A DNA stretch of 64,000 bases from the NCBI GenBank assembly GCA_029718625.1, contig CM056377.1:106094585-106158584 (forward strand), given 5' to 3'. The stretch comes from Synaphobranchus kaupii (Eukaryota > Chordata > Actinopteri > Anguilliformes > Synaphobranchidae). Shown piece after piece: positions 1-10,886 of the stretch. Position 1 is the stretch's first letter. Every line of letters starts with the position of its first letter. Under the pieces are notes generated by a model. That model searched no databases. It had not been told where the DNA came from and saw nothing but the letters and a program-made list of their open reading frames with translations. A program made the translations under genes and the position numbers.

Positions 1-549
1 TTAGCCGTTTTGATTCAAATATACAAATGTGTTACAGACCAAGGCCCCATACAGAGCATAATAGTCAGGGCATAGAATACACTGACAAAGCTTTTTTGCT
101 TAAAATGGGCCAGCCACTATACCACTAGATTTGGTACACCTGGTTAAAAGTGGTTTGAAATACAAATTTCTAGTGTAGCAGTAACTATAGTTTGTGTACA
201 TTTGATTTCATACTGTGTGAAATCATATCACACCCATTATGTTACTGTAAACGCCAATGTTTGCTGGATTCAGAGTAAGCCAATGCTAAAGCTTTGTCAA
301 GCTGTGTATGAGCAGATTATGTGGTTTAGAAACATTCACACGTATACATGGTGCCTGAGACTCATGAATGAAGGACCAATCTTATGCTCACATGTTCAGC
401 CCATATAATATCACGTATCAATCAAATCCACTGAATTGGCGATTCCATATCTCTATCTGGACATTTTATGGCTTTTTACATGTGGTCACTCACAACTAGT
501 ACTACTCATTTCCAGTTATTAAACATAATTATTTTCAAGCGGGAAAATA
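1..549. other. Upstream non-coding sequence, no gene seen
   Basis: AT-rich single-copy-looking sequence with no long open frame of convincing composition and no terminal inverted repeats. It ends at the TA dinucleotide (548-549) that is duplicated around the adjacent MITE. I see nothing else in it. Confidence 0.5.
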
Positions 550-1402
550 CAGTGCCCTCCACTATTACTGGCACCCCTGGTAAAGATGAGTAAAAAGGGT
601 TATAAAAAATTAAACGTTTGGTGAATTAGCTTAATGTCACACTGAAAAAATTTGAAAAATCCAACCTTTAATTGAAGTAAAAAAAAAAAAATCCCTCATC
701 AAGAAATAATTATTTTTAACAAAATCAAGTGTGCCACAATTATTGGCACCCCTGCATTTATATATAGAATAAAGTAATCATTTTTAATATTTGGTCGCAT
801 ATCCTTTGCATGCCATGACTTCCTGATGGCTGTGACCCAACAACATCAAAAGAATCTTGATATCTTATTTTCTGGTACTCTTACAAGTGATACAATAATG
901 TCTCTGCATTTGAATGGATCTCAATGGGAATTAGGGGGTGGGCCTAGATTTAGCTGTAAATTATGCTGGAACAGTCTAGAACACATGATTGGTAAAATGG
1001 CTGTAAGTCATCAAGGGTCTGAGGTATCAAACGAGCCTCAAACCATCACTCAGCTAACAGATATGCAGTAGATATGGATGGATCACTTTATGAGTTGTTT
1101 CTCCTGACTAATTTTCATATTGAACTATAAATAGAAGAAGTTATCCATCCATATCTACTGTATTTCTGGCAGCAGAGTGATGTTTTAAGGCTTGTTTGAT
1201 ACGTCAGACCAAGGGTCTGGAGCCATTTAGCCAACCATGTGTTCCATACTGTTCCAGTGTAATTTACAGTTAAATCTAGTCCCACCCCCGTATTTCCCAT
1301 AGAGATCCATTGAAATGCAGAGACGTTATAGTATCGCTTGTATTTTTTATAACCCTTTTTACTCATCTTTACCAGGGGTGCCAATAATAGTGGAGGGCAC
1401 TG
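550..1402. mobile_element. Tc1-type foldback MITE, copy A
   Basis: The left end CAGTGCCCTCCACTATTA is mirrored at the right end (TGGAGGGCACTG at 1391-1402), and TA flanks both sides (548-549, 1403-1404), as expected for Tc1/mariner insertion. The interior is itself a long imperfect inverted repeat: 895-1090 pairs with about 1110-1330, including the shared text ATCCATCCATATCTACTG. There is no transposase, so the element is non-autonomous. Related copies lie at 43904-44450 and 56846-58320. The 853-bp length and exact termini make the call firm; the family name is not known to me. Confidence 0.85.
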
Positions 1403-1404
1403 TA

Positions 1405-1997
1405 TGCATATATTATGTATTACATTAATAGCCACCAAAATCTATCTAAAATATTGAATTGAGATGTAGCTAGTTCATGTATTTTAAAAAGTGTTCCAAG
1501 GCAGTTATTACACCCACCATCATTGCATAACTTTCTTCTGAGAGCAGAAACTGTGTATAAACATTTGTGCCTAGTGTACATAGTAAAACGCTCAGTATTA
1601 CATAAACTCTTACAGAGTACATATGGTCCCAATTGGACTCATATTTACACTCTAATGGACATTGTTCTGTGTACCAAGCACAGTTTACTATTATATATAC
1701 AACTTTAATTATATTTAAGTCACCCATGTTTACGTTTTCATTACTATTACTCAGTTTACACTCGGTTTGGTTTGAATAAATTAGGTTGACTAATCTATTT
1801 TAGTTTTGAAAATCAGTTAATTACACCTCTCTGGCACAAATAGAGTTAATATTTGTCATGATCTCAGCCATGTTGCGTGGTCCACAGGATAGGGTTAGGA
1901 TCATTCTTTAATCGATATTTTTTAATTGCTCTTGTGTTGTATTGTTGTATCAATGCCTACCAGCTTCAGCTGCTCCAACACCAGCTACTGGGAACAG
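1405..1997. other. Proximal upstream region of negr1, no element recognised
   Basis: AT-rich sequence between the MITE and the presumed promoter and 5' UTR of negr1. I see no TATA box at a useful distance and no repeat. Transcription could start anywhere between here and about 2200; the sequence alone does not decide it. Confidence 0.35.
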
Positions 1998-2028
1998 GTT
2001 GCCTGGGAAACGGCCGCATGGCAACAGG
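1998..2028. promoter_or_regulatory. RFX/X-box-like inverted half-sites upstream of negr1
   Basis: GTTGCCTGGGAAAC (1998-2011) resembles the X-box bound by RFX factors (GTTGCC, short gap, GGNAAC). It is followed at 2017-2026 by ATGGCAACAG, whose reverse complement contains GTTGCCAT, a second half-site facing the first. They lie about 240 bp upstream of the negr1 start codon. That this is a working RFX site is inference. Confidence 0.35.
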
Positions 2029-2143
2029 ATCAGAGCCTGGGGGTTGTCTGCTGCTCGGTCTGCTCTCATTTTACATCACATTTCCTCACTAGATGGTGTG
2101 CAAGCCACTGGAGAGTAGAGTTCTTCATACAGTGCCGCTCTGA
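2017..2143 (+). promoter_or_regulatory. Two short upstream ORFs before the negr1 start
   Basis: If transcription begins upstream of 2017, the leader carries ATG at 2017 (24 codons, stop TAG at 2090-2092) and, one base after that stop, ATG at 2093 (16 codons, stop TGA at 2141-2143). The second starts ATGG, a favourable +4 base. Both end before the negr1 ATG at 2267, so they could lower or gate its translation. The transcription start is not visible, so this is conditional. Confidence 0.35.
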
Positions 2144-2266
2144 CAAAACAAATCTGGAAAACTCTCTGGAACGCCATTTATTGAGGTTTTCAGGGAGGCA
2201 AGAGCTGGAATAAGAGCTTTACTGAAGGTGTTTCTTGTCGACAGCGAGGGAAATATCGTAGCTGTG

Positions 2267-2442
2267 ATGGACACAATGATTGCGGTGCAGGATGCGTCTG
2301 TCTCCGGTCAGTGGTTTACCGCTATAATTCTCAGTCTCTTCTGCTTTCTGCCGTCCTGTTTGCCTGCTGGACAAACTGTGGACTATCCCTGGCTGGGAAT
2401 GGAAAATGTGGTCAGCAGACAAGGGGACACCGCTCTCCTGAG
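2267..2442 (+). CDS. negr1: Neuronal growth regulator 1 (IgLON family), first coding exon
   Basis: The protein is a GPI-anchored, three-Ig-domain adhesion molecule of the IgLON family (with LSAMP, NTM and OPCML) acting at the neuronal surface. This exon gives 58 codons plus two bases. Residues 1-36 form a signal peptide: a short polar start, a hydrophobic core (FTAIILSLFCFLP) and a CLPAGQ cleavage region. Residues 37-59 (VDYPW, then RQGDTALLR) start the first Ig domain; the LPSCLPAGQ, VDxPW and GDTAxLR blocks are what I recognise as NEGR1 rather than LSAMP. The ATG at 2267 has G at -3 and G at +4. The exon ends AG|GTAGGA at 2442/2443, splitting an Arg codon (phase 2). Exon 2, which should carry the Cys and the WLNRSSIIFAG block, is not in the window. 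Recognition is from memory of the family; it could be a fish paralogue, but the IgLON assignment is firm. Confidence 0.9.
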
Positions 2443-4510
2443 GTAGGAAAAACAAACCAAACTACCTAGCTAACTAGTTAATGTTGACGTCGTCTTCAGT
2501 CTCATGCGAAAGTAACCGATACATCACATACGCACATATCCCTATTCAAAAGATGTTTGAAGTGCTGGTCCAAGGCTAGCATATGAAAGAGATGATATGA
2601 TATATGATAGGGGTATTCTCGTCAAAACATGTAACGTTTTTTTATATATCTTCCATCACTCTCTATGCTACTCTTAACTGGGTCATCCTCTGCACGCACA
2701 AATAAGCGGTCCGGTCCAACGCTGCATTCTGACAGCCAGCTGAATACTTCTGTAGGCTACTTCAGGTCTCTGTACTTTAGGTTTCTCTACCCTACTCTAT
2801 CTCGGTTTAAAAGCTGCGTATGTAAGTTGTGTAATTTATTGAAATTGCGAATTTTAGACAAAATATCGCTTTAGGTTTCAGCCTTTTCTCAAACGAATAG
2901 ATCTACACATGGTTTACGGAAGTAGGCTAGTTCAGCTATTTTAGTGGCAGTTTTGTTTTCTTCCGATGCCTAGCCTATAGCCTACTCGTCATCGATATGG
3001 ACATTTTAAGGGTTTGAGAGTGTAAGAGGTCCATCTAAACAGTCACATAGCTATGTGTGTGTGTTTTGGACATCGTAGCTACAGCTAATTAATGCCTACT
3101 TGTAAAACGTAGATTTCTGTCCTCCAAGCGAGGCGAATATTTGTTAAATGATGAATAAAGTTGTCTTTTAAGAAGTTGGCATATTTCTATTTTGTTCAGG
3201 TCAAACGAAACTGAAGAAAATTGTGACGTTTGAATTAACTGGATATTCTGCTTTTTTAATACAAGTTGTTTTTTTAAATAACTTGTATACTCTCCAATGA
3301 GATTTCGTTTGTTTAAATATTGATTTAAAGCTAAGGAGGATAAACATTGCATGCATAGACAGCAGCTCCTTCTCCTTAATCTTGGCGGGGGCATGGTCAG
3401 ACTCTTCAAATAGACTGCCAGAACTTACACATTTTTTTCAAGTACAAATAGTGATTTTAAAGACACCTTAATTTGGTTTGATAAATTAATTTATAAGTAA
3501 TTCCATGGCCCATGTTTTTTTCTTCTTCACTGAATTGTCAGCCCCAAAGTATTTTATTTTATGCAGGATGTTAGCAACAGCAATTATATGTAGGTGTGTC
3601 TTAATGATGTATCCATCACCTAAAAAAAGAATTCTTATAACAGAAACAAAATTATTCATTGTAATGTCAAATATAGTGCAATGCTAAAAGGATCTGTCAA
3701 AAACACATTTGCATATGTGTCATTAGATAGGGTGGTGCTACAGTAGCTAATTGGTGGAGTGGAAAATGGTCAGTACTGGGGTTGATCATTCGAATATAAA
3801 GCTACTATGTAGTGTGGTTAAGGGAGGGGGCTTTAAAAAGGCTGAATCTCGTCGGATTCTCATTTTCATCCTGCTGGTTGCAGTGATGAGTTCTGTTTTA
3901 TTGTGTCATTAATAGTTTATGTGGCTCCTCGAAATTACCTTAGCAACAGTGATGGGGAACATACTCTTATTTGCCATATTTCTTGTATGCCTGAAGGCAG
4001 TTGTCACAAAAGCTTATGTTTCATATGATGTCTGAAAAGTTCCTTGGTATCTTATTAGTGTTGCAGACATAATTTTATCATTGGTGGTTTATTGGGCTTA
4101 ATCTTGACCTGAGACCCGTGATATCCAAGCATCTTGAAGTAGGTTACACTCCTGTAAAGGACACCACCCCATGTTATGGTCACAATCTCAATCCATTCCT
4201 TTAGTAATGGACATCAAGAGTGGCCTGTAGGGGCAGCATGTACCATTTTAGCCTGTTAGTGAGTAATTACTGTTTCGATTAGAATTCTTGCTTGAATGGA
4301 CATTTTCCTCATTCAATGAAACATTATTTTATGATTCTGCGATGAAAAATCTGAAGTCGTACACCCTATTTTATACTGAAAATCTATTTAAGCTGCTGTA
4401 GTTCTCCCGGCATTGCATCGGGTGACAACCTTTGGTTCTAACGGCTAGGCTGAAGAAGGTTCATCTTGCACATTTCAATTTATTTCGTTTTTATTTAGAA
4501 AAAAAATCCA
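2443..4510. other. Start of intron 1, no repeat recognised
   Basis: No terminal repeats, SINE heads or transposase remnants are visible. Open frames here are short, lack recognisable domains and look random. A short GT run lies near 3053-3064. Confidence 0.4.
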
Positions 4511-4512
4511 TC

Positions 4513-4587
4513 ACAGTGAAACCAACTCTTTAGTACCTCTGTGCCTTGTGAGGGCACATAGTTGTCAAATTGTTGGTTTCACTAGAG
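4513..4587. other. Candidate structured hairpin (pre-miRNA-like or tiny palindromic element)
   Basis: AGTGAAACCAAC (4515-4526) pairs perfectly with GTTGGTTTCACT (4571-4582). Inside it, TGTGCC (4540-4545) pairs with GGCACA (4553-4558) around a loop of about 7 bases. The intervening positions mostly pair or wobble, giving one imperfect stem of about 31 positions. That is the size and shape of a microRNA precursor. I do not recognise a known mature microRNA, and a short palindromic repeat would look the same. Confidence 0.35.
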
Positions 4588-4889
4588 TGTGTTGCAATTT
4601 TATAAATAAAGATTGATAAATGGAGAACAGCATTTACCATGAAAGGAATGCCATTTCTCATTTTCCCTGGCATTTCCTTTGGCAGTACTCTCTGAGGTTA
4701 AAGTCACAGAGTTTAAAGCCTTGAAAAGATGATTTGTAGACTATAACCAAAATATGTGCCGCCTTGGTCCTGGTTTTAAACCTTTGTCTTTCAAATCCGT
4801 CAATGTTCTGAAGTAAAAAATGCTGCCAAAAAAACAAAGTTGATGGCAAGCAGCAATATACTGTGTGAAGATGAAACACAAAGCTCAAA

Positions 4890-5567
4890 TTTTGATGATT
4901 TCAGAGGCCTGCAATTACCACACCTGCCATGTTGATTACAAAGATCCTGATATGAACAGTCACTCTGCCCTGTGTTAATTTTTCCACCCTTTTCTCAAAG
5001 TCTGCAATGTGCCATTACTCTGGATTTGTTGTCTCCAATCCAGCAGATTTATGCTCTGCAACAGGTCAGAATCAATTAGACAGTTAATGGAAAGCAAAAG
5101 GAATTGTTAACATGTGCATCATCCTCATTTTAATCTTGTTCAATGATCTAAAAGCTTTCTCTTTTTTAATGGGGTCATTTTATTGCTAAAAACAAATTAC
5201 TTTCAAGTTGAATGAGGGTGATGTCAACATATGAACAACAGGGTATTGAATGATAATTCTGGTTTATGACCTGCTTGGTATGTTACAAATACAGAGGGTG
5301 ATTGAACAATTAATAATGCTATAGCAGTAATAAATAGTAGCATAACCCTGGACATCCCACGCTTAAGAACTCACTGAAAAATCTCCTTGATTAGGTTCAG
5401 CAGGTGACAGGAGGAATTGCATTTTGGATGTCAAGAAGAAACACTCCCCAATCATCAGTTTTCTTCATTGAACTGGAAGAGTAAACCTTAATCAGAATTA
5501 TTTAAGTATTGCAAAGTTTATTTTTTTTAATGAATTAATAAGCATAATAATAAGCATAATATATATA
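4890..5567. other. Intron stretch without repeats; possible conserved non-coding element
   Basis: About 4900-5170 has no recognisable transposon sequence and is rich in homeodomain-like TAAT/ATTA cores near E-box-like words (for example CATGTGCATC and CAATTAGACAGTTAATGG around 5070-5120). Such texture is common in fish non-coding enhancers. Conservation cannot be judged from one sequence. Confidence 0.2.
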
Positions 5568-7097
5568 CACTACTCACAAAAAGTTAGGGATATTCGGCTT
5601 TCGGGTGAAATTTCAGGATGAACCTAAAATGCACTATAACCTTTACAGGTGGAATTAATTTGACCTTCTCTAAACTTTTGAATGCACATGTCCAACTATT
5701 CAATGTTTCAGTACTTTTTGCACAACTTGCTGTTCTCTAACAAGGTGCTGAACGGCAAAATTCACAACAGGTGTTTGATCCATGAATCGACCAATAAATT
5801 TCCTGGTTCAATTAGAATTGGTATTTAAACAGTCCTCTTCATCATGCTGTTCACATTTTGACATCATGAGACCAAGACGACACCTAACAATTGATCAACA
5901 GTACCTCGCCATTGCGAGGCTTCAAACAGGATGTTCTCAGAGGGAAGTGGCCACTGAGCTTAGAGTGTCACAGAGTGTCATCAGCAGGTTGCAACAGAGA
6001 TACAGAGAGACTGGAAGAGTCACAGAAAGGCATAGAAGTGGACGTCCTTTGGCCACATCCCACACTGATGACCGCTTCATTGTGAACAGTGCCCTGCGGA
6101 ACCGGATGATGAATGCCACTCAACTCCAGGCACATTTAAGGGAGGTGAGAGGCACCCAAGTGTCACGTCAGACCATTCGAAACCGTTTACATCAGCGTGG
6201 TCTGCGTGCTAGACGACCTGCAAGGGTACCTGACCACACCACCAGGCACAGGCGTCATCATTTGCATGGGCCAGGGAGCATTTACGCTGGACGAGGGACC
6301 AGTGGGCCTCAGTGCTGTTCTCTGATGAAAGTCGATTCACGTTGAGCAGAAATGATGGCCGCCAACGATGTTGGAGACGTCAAGGAGAGCGCTATGCATC
6401 AGCCACTGTTGTCACCAGACGACCCTTTGGTGGTGGCGGTGTTACAGTGTGGGCAGGTGTGTCTAGTCAATACAGAACTGCCCTACACTTTGTGAATGGT
6501 ACAGTGACAAGCCCATACTACCTGAATAACATCATTAATCCAGTCATTGTGCCCCTGCATGAACAACACAGGCCTAATTTCATCTTCATGGACGACAATG
6601 CTCCAGCTCATCGAGGTCGCATCATTAGGGAAAGGCTGCTGGAGACTGGGGTACCTCAAATGGAGTGGCCTGCACTTTCTCCAGACCTGAATCCCATAGA
6701 AAACCTATGGGATCAGCTGACTCACCGTGTAGAGGCTCGTAACTCTGTACCCCAGAACCTCAATGACCTGAGGGCCGCCCTTCAAGAAGAGTGGGATGCC
6801 ATGCCTCAGCAGACAATAAGTCGACTTGTGAACAGCATGAGACGTCGTTGTCAAGCTGTAATTGATGCTCAAGGGCACATGACAAGTTATTGAGACATTG
6901 ACATTTTTGTTGTGGTATACCCACCACTGTTGTTGGCTTTTGTTTCAATAAATTGTTTGAGATGAGGAAATCACCATTGCATGCTTCTACTTAAATGCCC
7001 TACTTTCATGATACGTATAATATCACTGTAGCGTGAACTTACATTTTCCATAAATTTCACCCGAAAGCCAAATATCCCTAACTTTTTGTGAGTAGTG
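5568..7097 (+). mobile_element. Tc1/mariner transposon, near-complete and young
   Basis: The ends begin CACTACTCACAAAAAGTTAG and match over about 46 of the first 47 bases, inverted, at 7051-7097. TA target duplications lie at 5566-5567 and 7098-7099. The element is 1530 bp and carries one Tc1-type transposase gene on the + strand with a single frameshift. The near-identical termini and one lesion suggest it moved recently compared with the other Tc1 copies here. Confidence 0.93.
5866..6893 (+). pseudogene. Tc1-family DD34E transposase with one frameshift
   Basis: Cut-and-paste transposase acting on the terminal repeats of its own element. The start ATG at 5866 opens MRPRRHLTIDQQY; an upstream in-frame ATG at 5782 is less likely because this start fits the family. 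The N-terminal half holds paired helix-turn-helix DNA-binding segments (SQREVATELRVSQSVISRLQ; SRQTIRNRLHQRGLRARRP). The catalytic half shows LFSDESRF, the MDDNAPAH block and [11 protein letters not shown], with 34 residues between the second Asp and the Glu (DD34E). Reading frame changes near 6264-6267, where one base is missing just before the WARE block; the two halves otherwise read cleanly to TGA at 6891. About 342 codons, the usual Tc1 length. All three catalytic residues are present, so the deletion is the only obvious defect. Confidence 0.92.
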
Positions 7098-7099
7098 TA

Positions 7100-7582
7100 T
7101 ATATATATTCTTTTAAATAAAGTAATTATTTTATGAATTAATTAGGCTTATGTAAACTATAATAATAATAATAATGATAATAATAATAAATGTATTGTTC
7201 TTTAGTTCATGCTGCTAAATGTTTTCTAAGCTTTCATAATTTAAACAATTTAGACAATTTATTCATTAGATGGCAATTCACAGAATATGTCCTTAATTTA
7301 CCTCAAAATATGATAAAACATTGTATACTTTCTCCATGTTTCGACATATAATCAAATCATTGGTATTCATGTTATTATTCTGGGTAATGGAAACTTTAGT
7401 GCTTGGCCCTAGTAAAATGAATGATTATGATAATGCTCACATGACCTATAGGCTTCCATCAAATGAGCAGGAATATTAAATGTCCAACAAGAGACATTGG
7501 ATTGGATTGCAGTGTACATAACATTGTGTACATAACATTGCTTTCCTTTTTTTGTTAGAATTACTAAAAATCAACATTATTT
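7100..7582. other. Intron sequence with an ATA-rich microsatellite
   Basis: An imperfect (AAT)n run occupies about 7160-7190. A short tandem copy of GTGTACATAACATTG lies near 7510-7540. Nothing else is recognised. Confidence 0.45.
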
Positions 7583-7806
7583 TAGCTGCTAGATGGCTCA
7601 TTCGGTTGTGGTGCATGGATGAGTCTCACGGCCTCGGACCATGCTAGTGCTGACTGTGGCCAGTAGCTCAATAGGGCGCCATGCAATTGCCGAATGCCTT
7701 GCCCAGGGGTATGGGAGGATTCAGTCAGTTAGGGATCCACTTTCGATTGGCCATTCAAAATTGGGGTGGGAATTGGAGAAGCTCAGACCCACGTTTGGCA
7801 CCAAAT
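7583..7806 (+). repeat. SINE-like repeat, family S1, internally deleted copy
   Basis: The block starts with GGCTCATTCGGTTGTGGTGC and ends with GGGTGGGAATTGGAGAAGCTCAG. The same ordered blocks occur on the minus strand at 60425-60865 (long copy), and parts at 36120-36205 and 29871-29960. Dispersal in both orientations without terminal inverted repeats fits a SINE. This copy lacks about 200 bases of the middle that the 60-kb copy has. The open frame 7641-7826 lies inside and is not a gene. Confidence 0.6.
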
Positions 7807-7929
7807 TTATTAAAAATCTAAAATAAAAAGAAAACATTATTTGGAATTAGATATTATATACTGGATTTCAAGTTTTAATAGTTACGTGTACATAATTATC
7901 AAATAAAGCATTACCAAGCATTTACTTTT

Positions 7930-7962
<33 letters not shown>
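7930..7962. repeat. (GT)n microsatellite
   Basis: About 16 uninterrupted GT units followed by GTACGTATGT. Confidence 0.95.
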
Positions 7963-7965
<3 letters not shown>

Positions 7966-9166
7966 TATGTGTGCATTTGTTTTTGCGCTAGGCTGAATAT
8001 TTGTATGTTTACTTTGCTTTTGCCTTGCCAATCTTGAACTTCCATCTAATTTATACACTCAGTCTTTTCCCCAAGATAATCCTTCACTGACAGGACATCT
8101 CTTTAATATCTCCTGATTTGCATCTTTAAGACTCAACCTTTTCTAATACCGCTTTCTAATATGTAATACTATACACTAGCTTCCTGGTGATGGCATAAAG
8201 TACACAACAACATAAGAATAGCTTAGTCTCATAACCTGTTGATGTCCCTTAAATGCACATCACATGCAGCAATGTTTAGAATTTCTGTCTGCTCTGTGAT
8301 ATTTCTCTGATGATAAATTTTGTGTTATATATATTGCTTAATTTTGACTCCAATCCCCTTGTTAAAAATAATTTTGTAATCACTAAATTGGTGCAATTAC
8401 ACAATTATTTAGATTTTTAAAAGTACACGCCATGCTGTTGTCATGATTTCACGTGGACCCAGTTGAGGCGATGAACAGTGGGGGAAGTGAGGGACTGTGT
8501 GAGGTTTAAAATGCTCACTCTGGGATATACTCACTCACAACGACCCAGTTTAATTAAGTTATTTCTCAAGATGAGAAGCTTTGGCTTAGAACAGCTCCAG
8601 AAGTAATGTGCAAGTTCAGTCCATTTTGAACCTTTTGTCCTGCTGAAAATAAATTGAGCCATCTAAGTTCTGTCCATTCTCATATCATATCAGCTAACTT
8701 ACTATATCGATTTCAACTTACTTATTTGGAAATAATAATAAATATGAGAGCATAATATGCTAACTCTCTTGTGACACATTTTGGCATTGGCATGCTCCAA
8801 CGGAAAGGGGAGTCCAGTTATGATATAGCGGAAGCAGCCTAACTGTCTAAATCTGGTCATTTTATTTGCCAAAATCATTCATTTTCATTAAAGGATAGGG
8901 AAAATTAACAACAGTGGCAAGAGTCTGTCCATAATAGACAGTTGGGAGCAATGGTTAGTTGATATGTTCCTATTGTTCAGGCTGCCACTTGGATGTGGCA
9001 ACAGCCAAAATTTACATTTGTACACTATGCGCTACCAAACTTGCAGAGCTTGGTAGCTTGCTATTTGGCCAGCTTGTGGTTTTACACTTCATAGCATCTA
9101 CGTATATAGATGGAAGATGATTTACATACTTGTGACTGTGCTTCAGATAGGCTACATGTTTCAATG
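7963..9166. other. Intron sequence, no feature recognised
   Basis: AT-rich and without terminal repeats, tandem arrays or coding similarity that I can see. Confidence 0.4.
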
Positions 9167-9673
9167 TACAGTACCAGTCAAAAGTTTGGACGCACCTACT
9201 CATAGAAGGTTTTTTTCCGTTATTTTGACTGTTTTCCACATTTTGGAATAGTAAAGACATCAAAACTATGAGATAACACAAATTAAATTATGCAAAAACC
9301 AAAAAATGTTAAACAAATAAAAAAAAGTCTTATATTTTAGATTCTTCAAAGTAGCCACCCTTTGCCTTGATAACGGCTTTGCACATTCTTGCCATTCTCT
9401 CAAACAACTTCTGTGGTAAACAGGTATTCCACAGGTAAATAGGTGATGCCATCAATGATTCTGTATAAAAGGATATCAAAAATGGTTTGAGGCTCGTTTG
9501 ATACCTCAGACCCTTGTTGACTTACAGCCATTTAGCCAACCATGGGGTTCCATACTATTCCCGTGTTATTTACAGCTTAATCTAGTCCCACCCCCCAATT
9601 CCCATAGAGATCCATTCAAATGCAGAGAGGTTATAGTATTGCTTCTAAGAGTACCTGGAAATAAGGATATCAT

Positions 9674-10886
9674 GGGCTCTATTTTCAAACCGGCGCAAAC
9701 CAGCGCAAGGGGACGGTATAGTCAAACGCAAGCTTGTTGACAGCATCAACGTCTTAAAACTGGCGCTATGGCGTTTCTCAGCAATACCGCTAGGATCAAC
9801 AAATTCTCAACATAACATCCTTTCGCTTGCGCTGCAGTGGGATGGGTGGCGCTGTCTGGGGCGTGTTCTAAAATACTTTTGGCGCAGTGACAATTTGAAC
9901 CAACGAAAACCCATTGCGTTATGATCAGCTGGAACCACCTCTTAGCGGCAACTCAATAGACTCTGGCAATTTGGCAACTTATTAGTCATGTAGTTCTATG
10001 TAGTGTCTATAGGTGATGCCAACATTACACTTTCATTTAATGAACAAATAGCCTATAATTATTATTATTATTATTAATTAATTTTAATTTAAACTACTAG
10101 AATAAAACAGGACAGCTTACAAGAAACTTGCGATCATGTAGGCCAATAGCCTATAATATATAAATTACACATTGGCACAGTTGAATCATAAGCCTACCAC
10201 TACACAATACACAGAAAGGATATACTTTCAGCGGGTGTCCTTCCTCAACTATACGGACAATGAATGCAGTAAAAAGTCAAAACTCGCATTTTTTCTCAAG
10301 TGTGGGTTCCCCGGGGGTGCTTGGTGCTATCGACTGCACGCACATACAAATCCGCGCACCACCCGAGCACGCAATAGTTTTCGTCAATCGCAAAGGAACA
10401 CATTCCATCAATGTCCAGGTGACATGCGACAAAATTAGCTTGCCCCACCTGCACCAGTGGTCGCGGTCCCCATCACAGCCAGAGCAAAGAGAAATCAACT
10501 GGCTGAGCGGTTTAATAGGGCTAGATAAATGGTAAGTATCGGATCAGCTTTTAAAATTAACATTTCAATGCATGTTCCCACGTAGAATCATACACACATC
10601 CAAGTTGACGGTCCAGTGCGTTTGGGTTGCTCATTATGAAATTGCATGGAGCGATTGTGTTCCAACTGGCTTTTTTTTTAAAGCATGAGAACAACAATTT
10701 GATTGGCTACCATAGAGACACACCTTGGACATTTAAACCCAGCCTTTTAGCAATACCGCCATAAGGTGCGCCAAGATTGCCGTCATGAAATTACCAAATT
10801 TCTCGCCGACCAACGCCCTCAGAGCGATACCGCCAAGTGCTTACTCTTGCGTTCACCATTGCGTTTGGTTTATTAAAATAGAGCCC
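9674..10886. mobile_element. PIF/Harbinger element nested in a Tc1 MITE
   Basis: The termini GGGCTCTATTTT and AAAATAGAGCCC are inverted copies. They are flanked by CAT (9671-9673) and CAA (10887-10889), a 3-bp target duplication with one difference. The subterminal sequence is rich in GGCGCAA/TTGCG words in both orientations. It contains a piece of HARBI1-type nuclease. It interrupts the palindromic centre of the host MITE, so it is the younger of the two. Confidence 0.85.
10260..10445 (+). pseudogene. HARBI1-like nuclease fragment (Harbinger transposase)
   Basis: The + strand reads VLGAIDCTHIQI, then PPEHAIVFVNRKGTHSINVQ and VTCD. These are the GAIDCTHI block with the first catalytic Asp and the VNRKGxHSINVQxxCD block of the HARBI1 nuclease family. 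Only about 55 residues of a roughly 350-residue protein are present; the CD is followed by unrelated sequence (KISLPHLHQW), and no second catalytic region follows. The element is therefore non-autonomous. Family membership is clear, function is lost. Confidence 0.75.
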
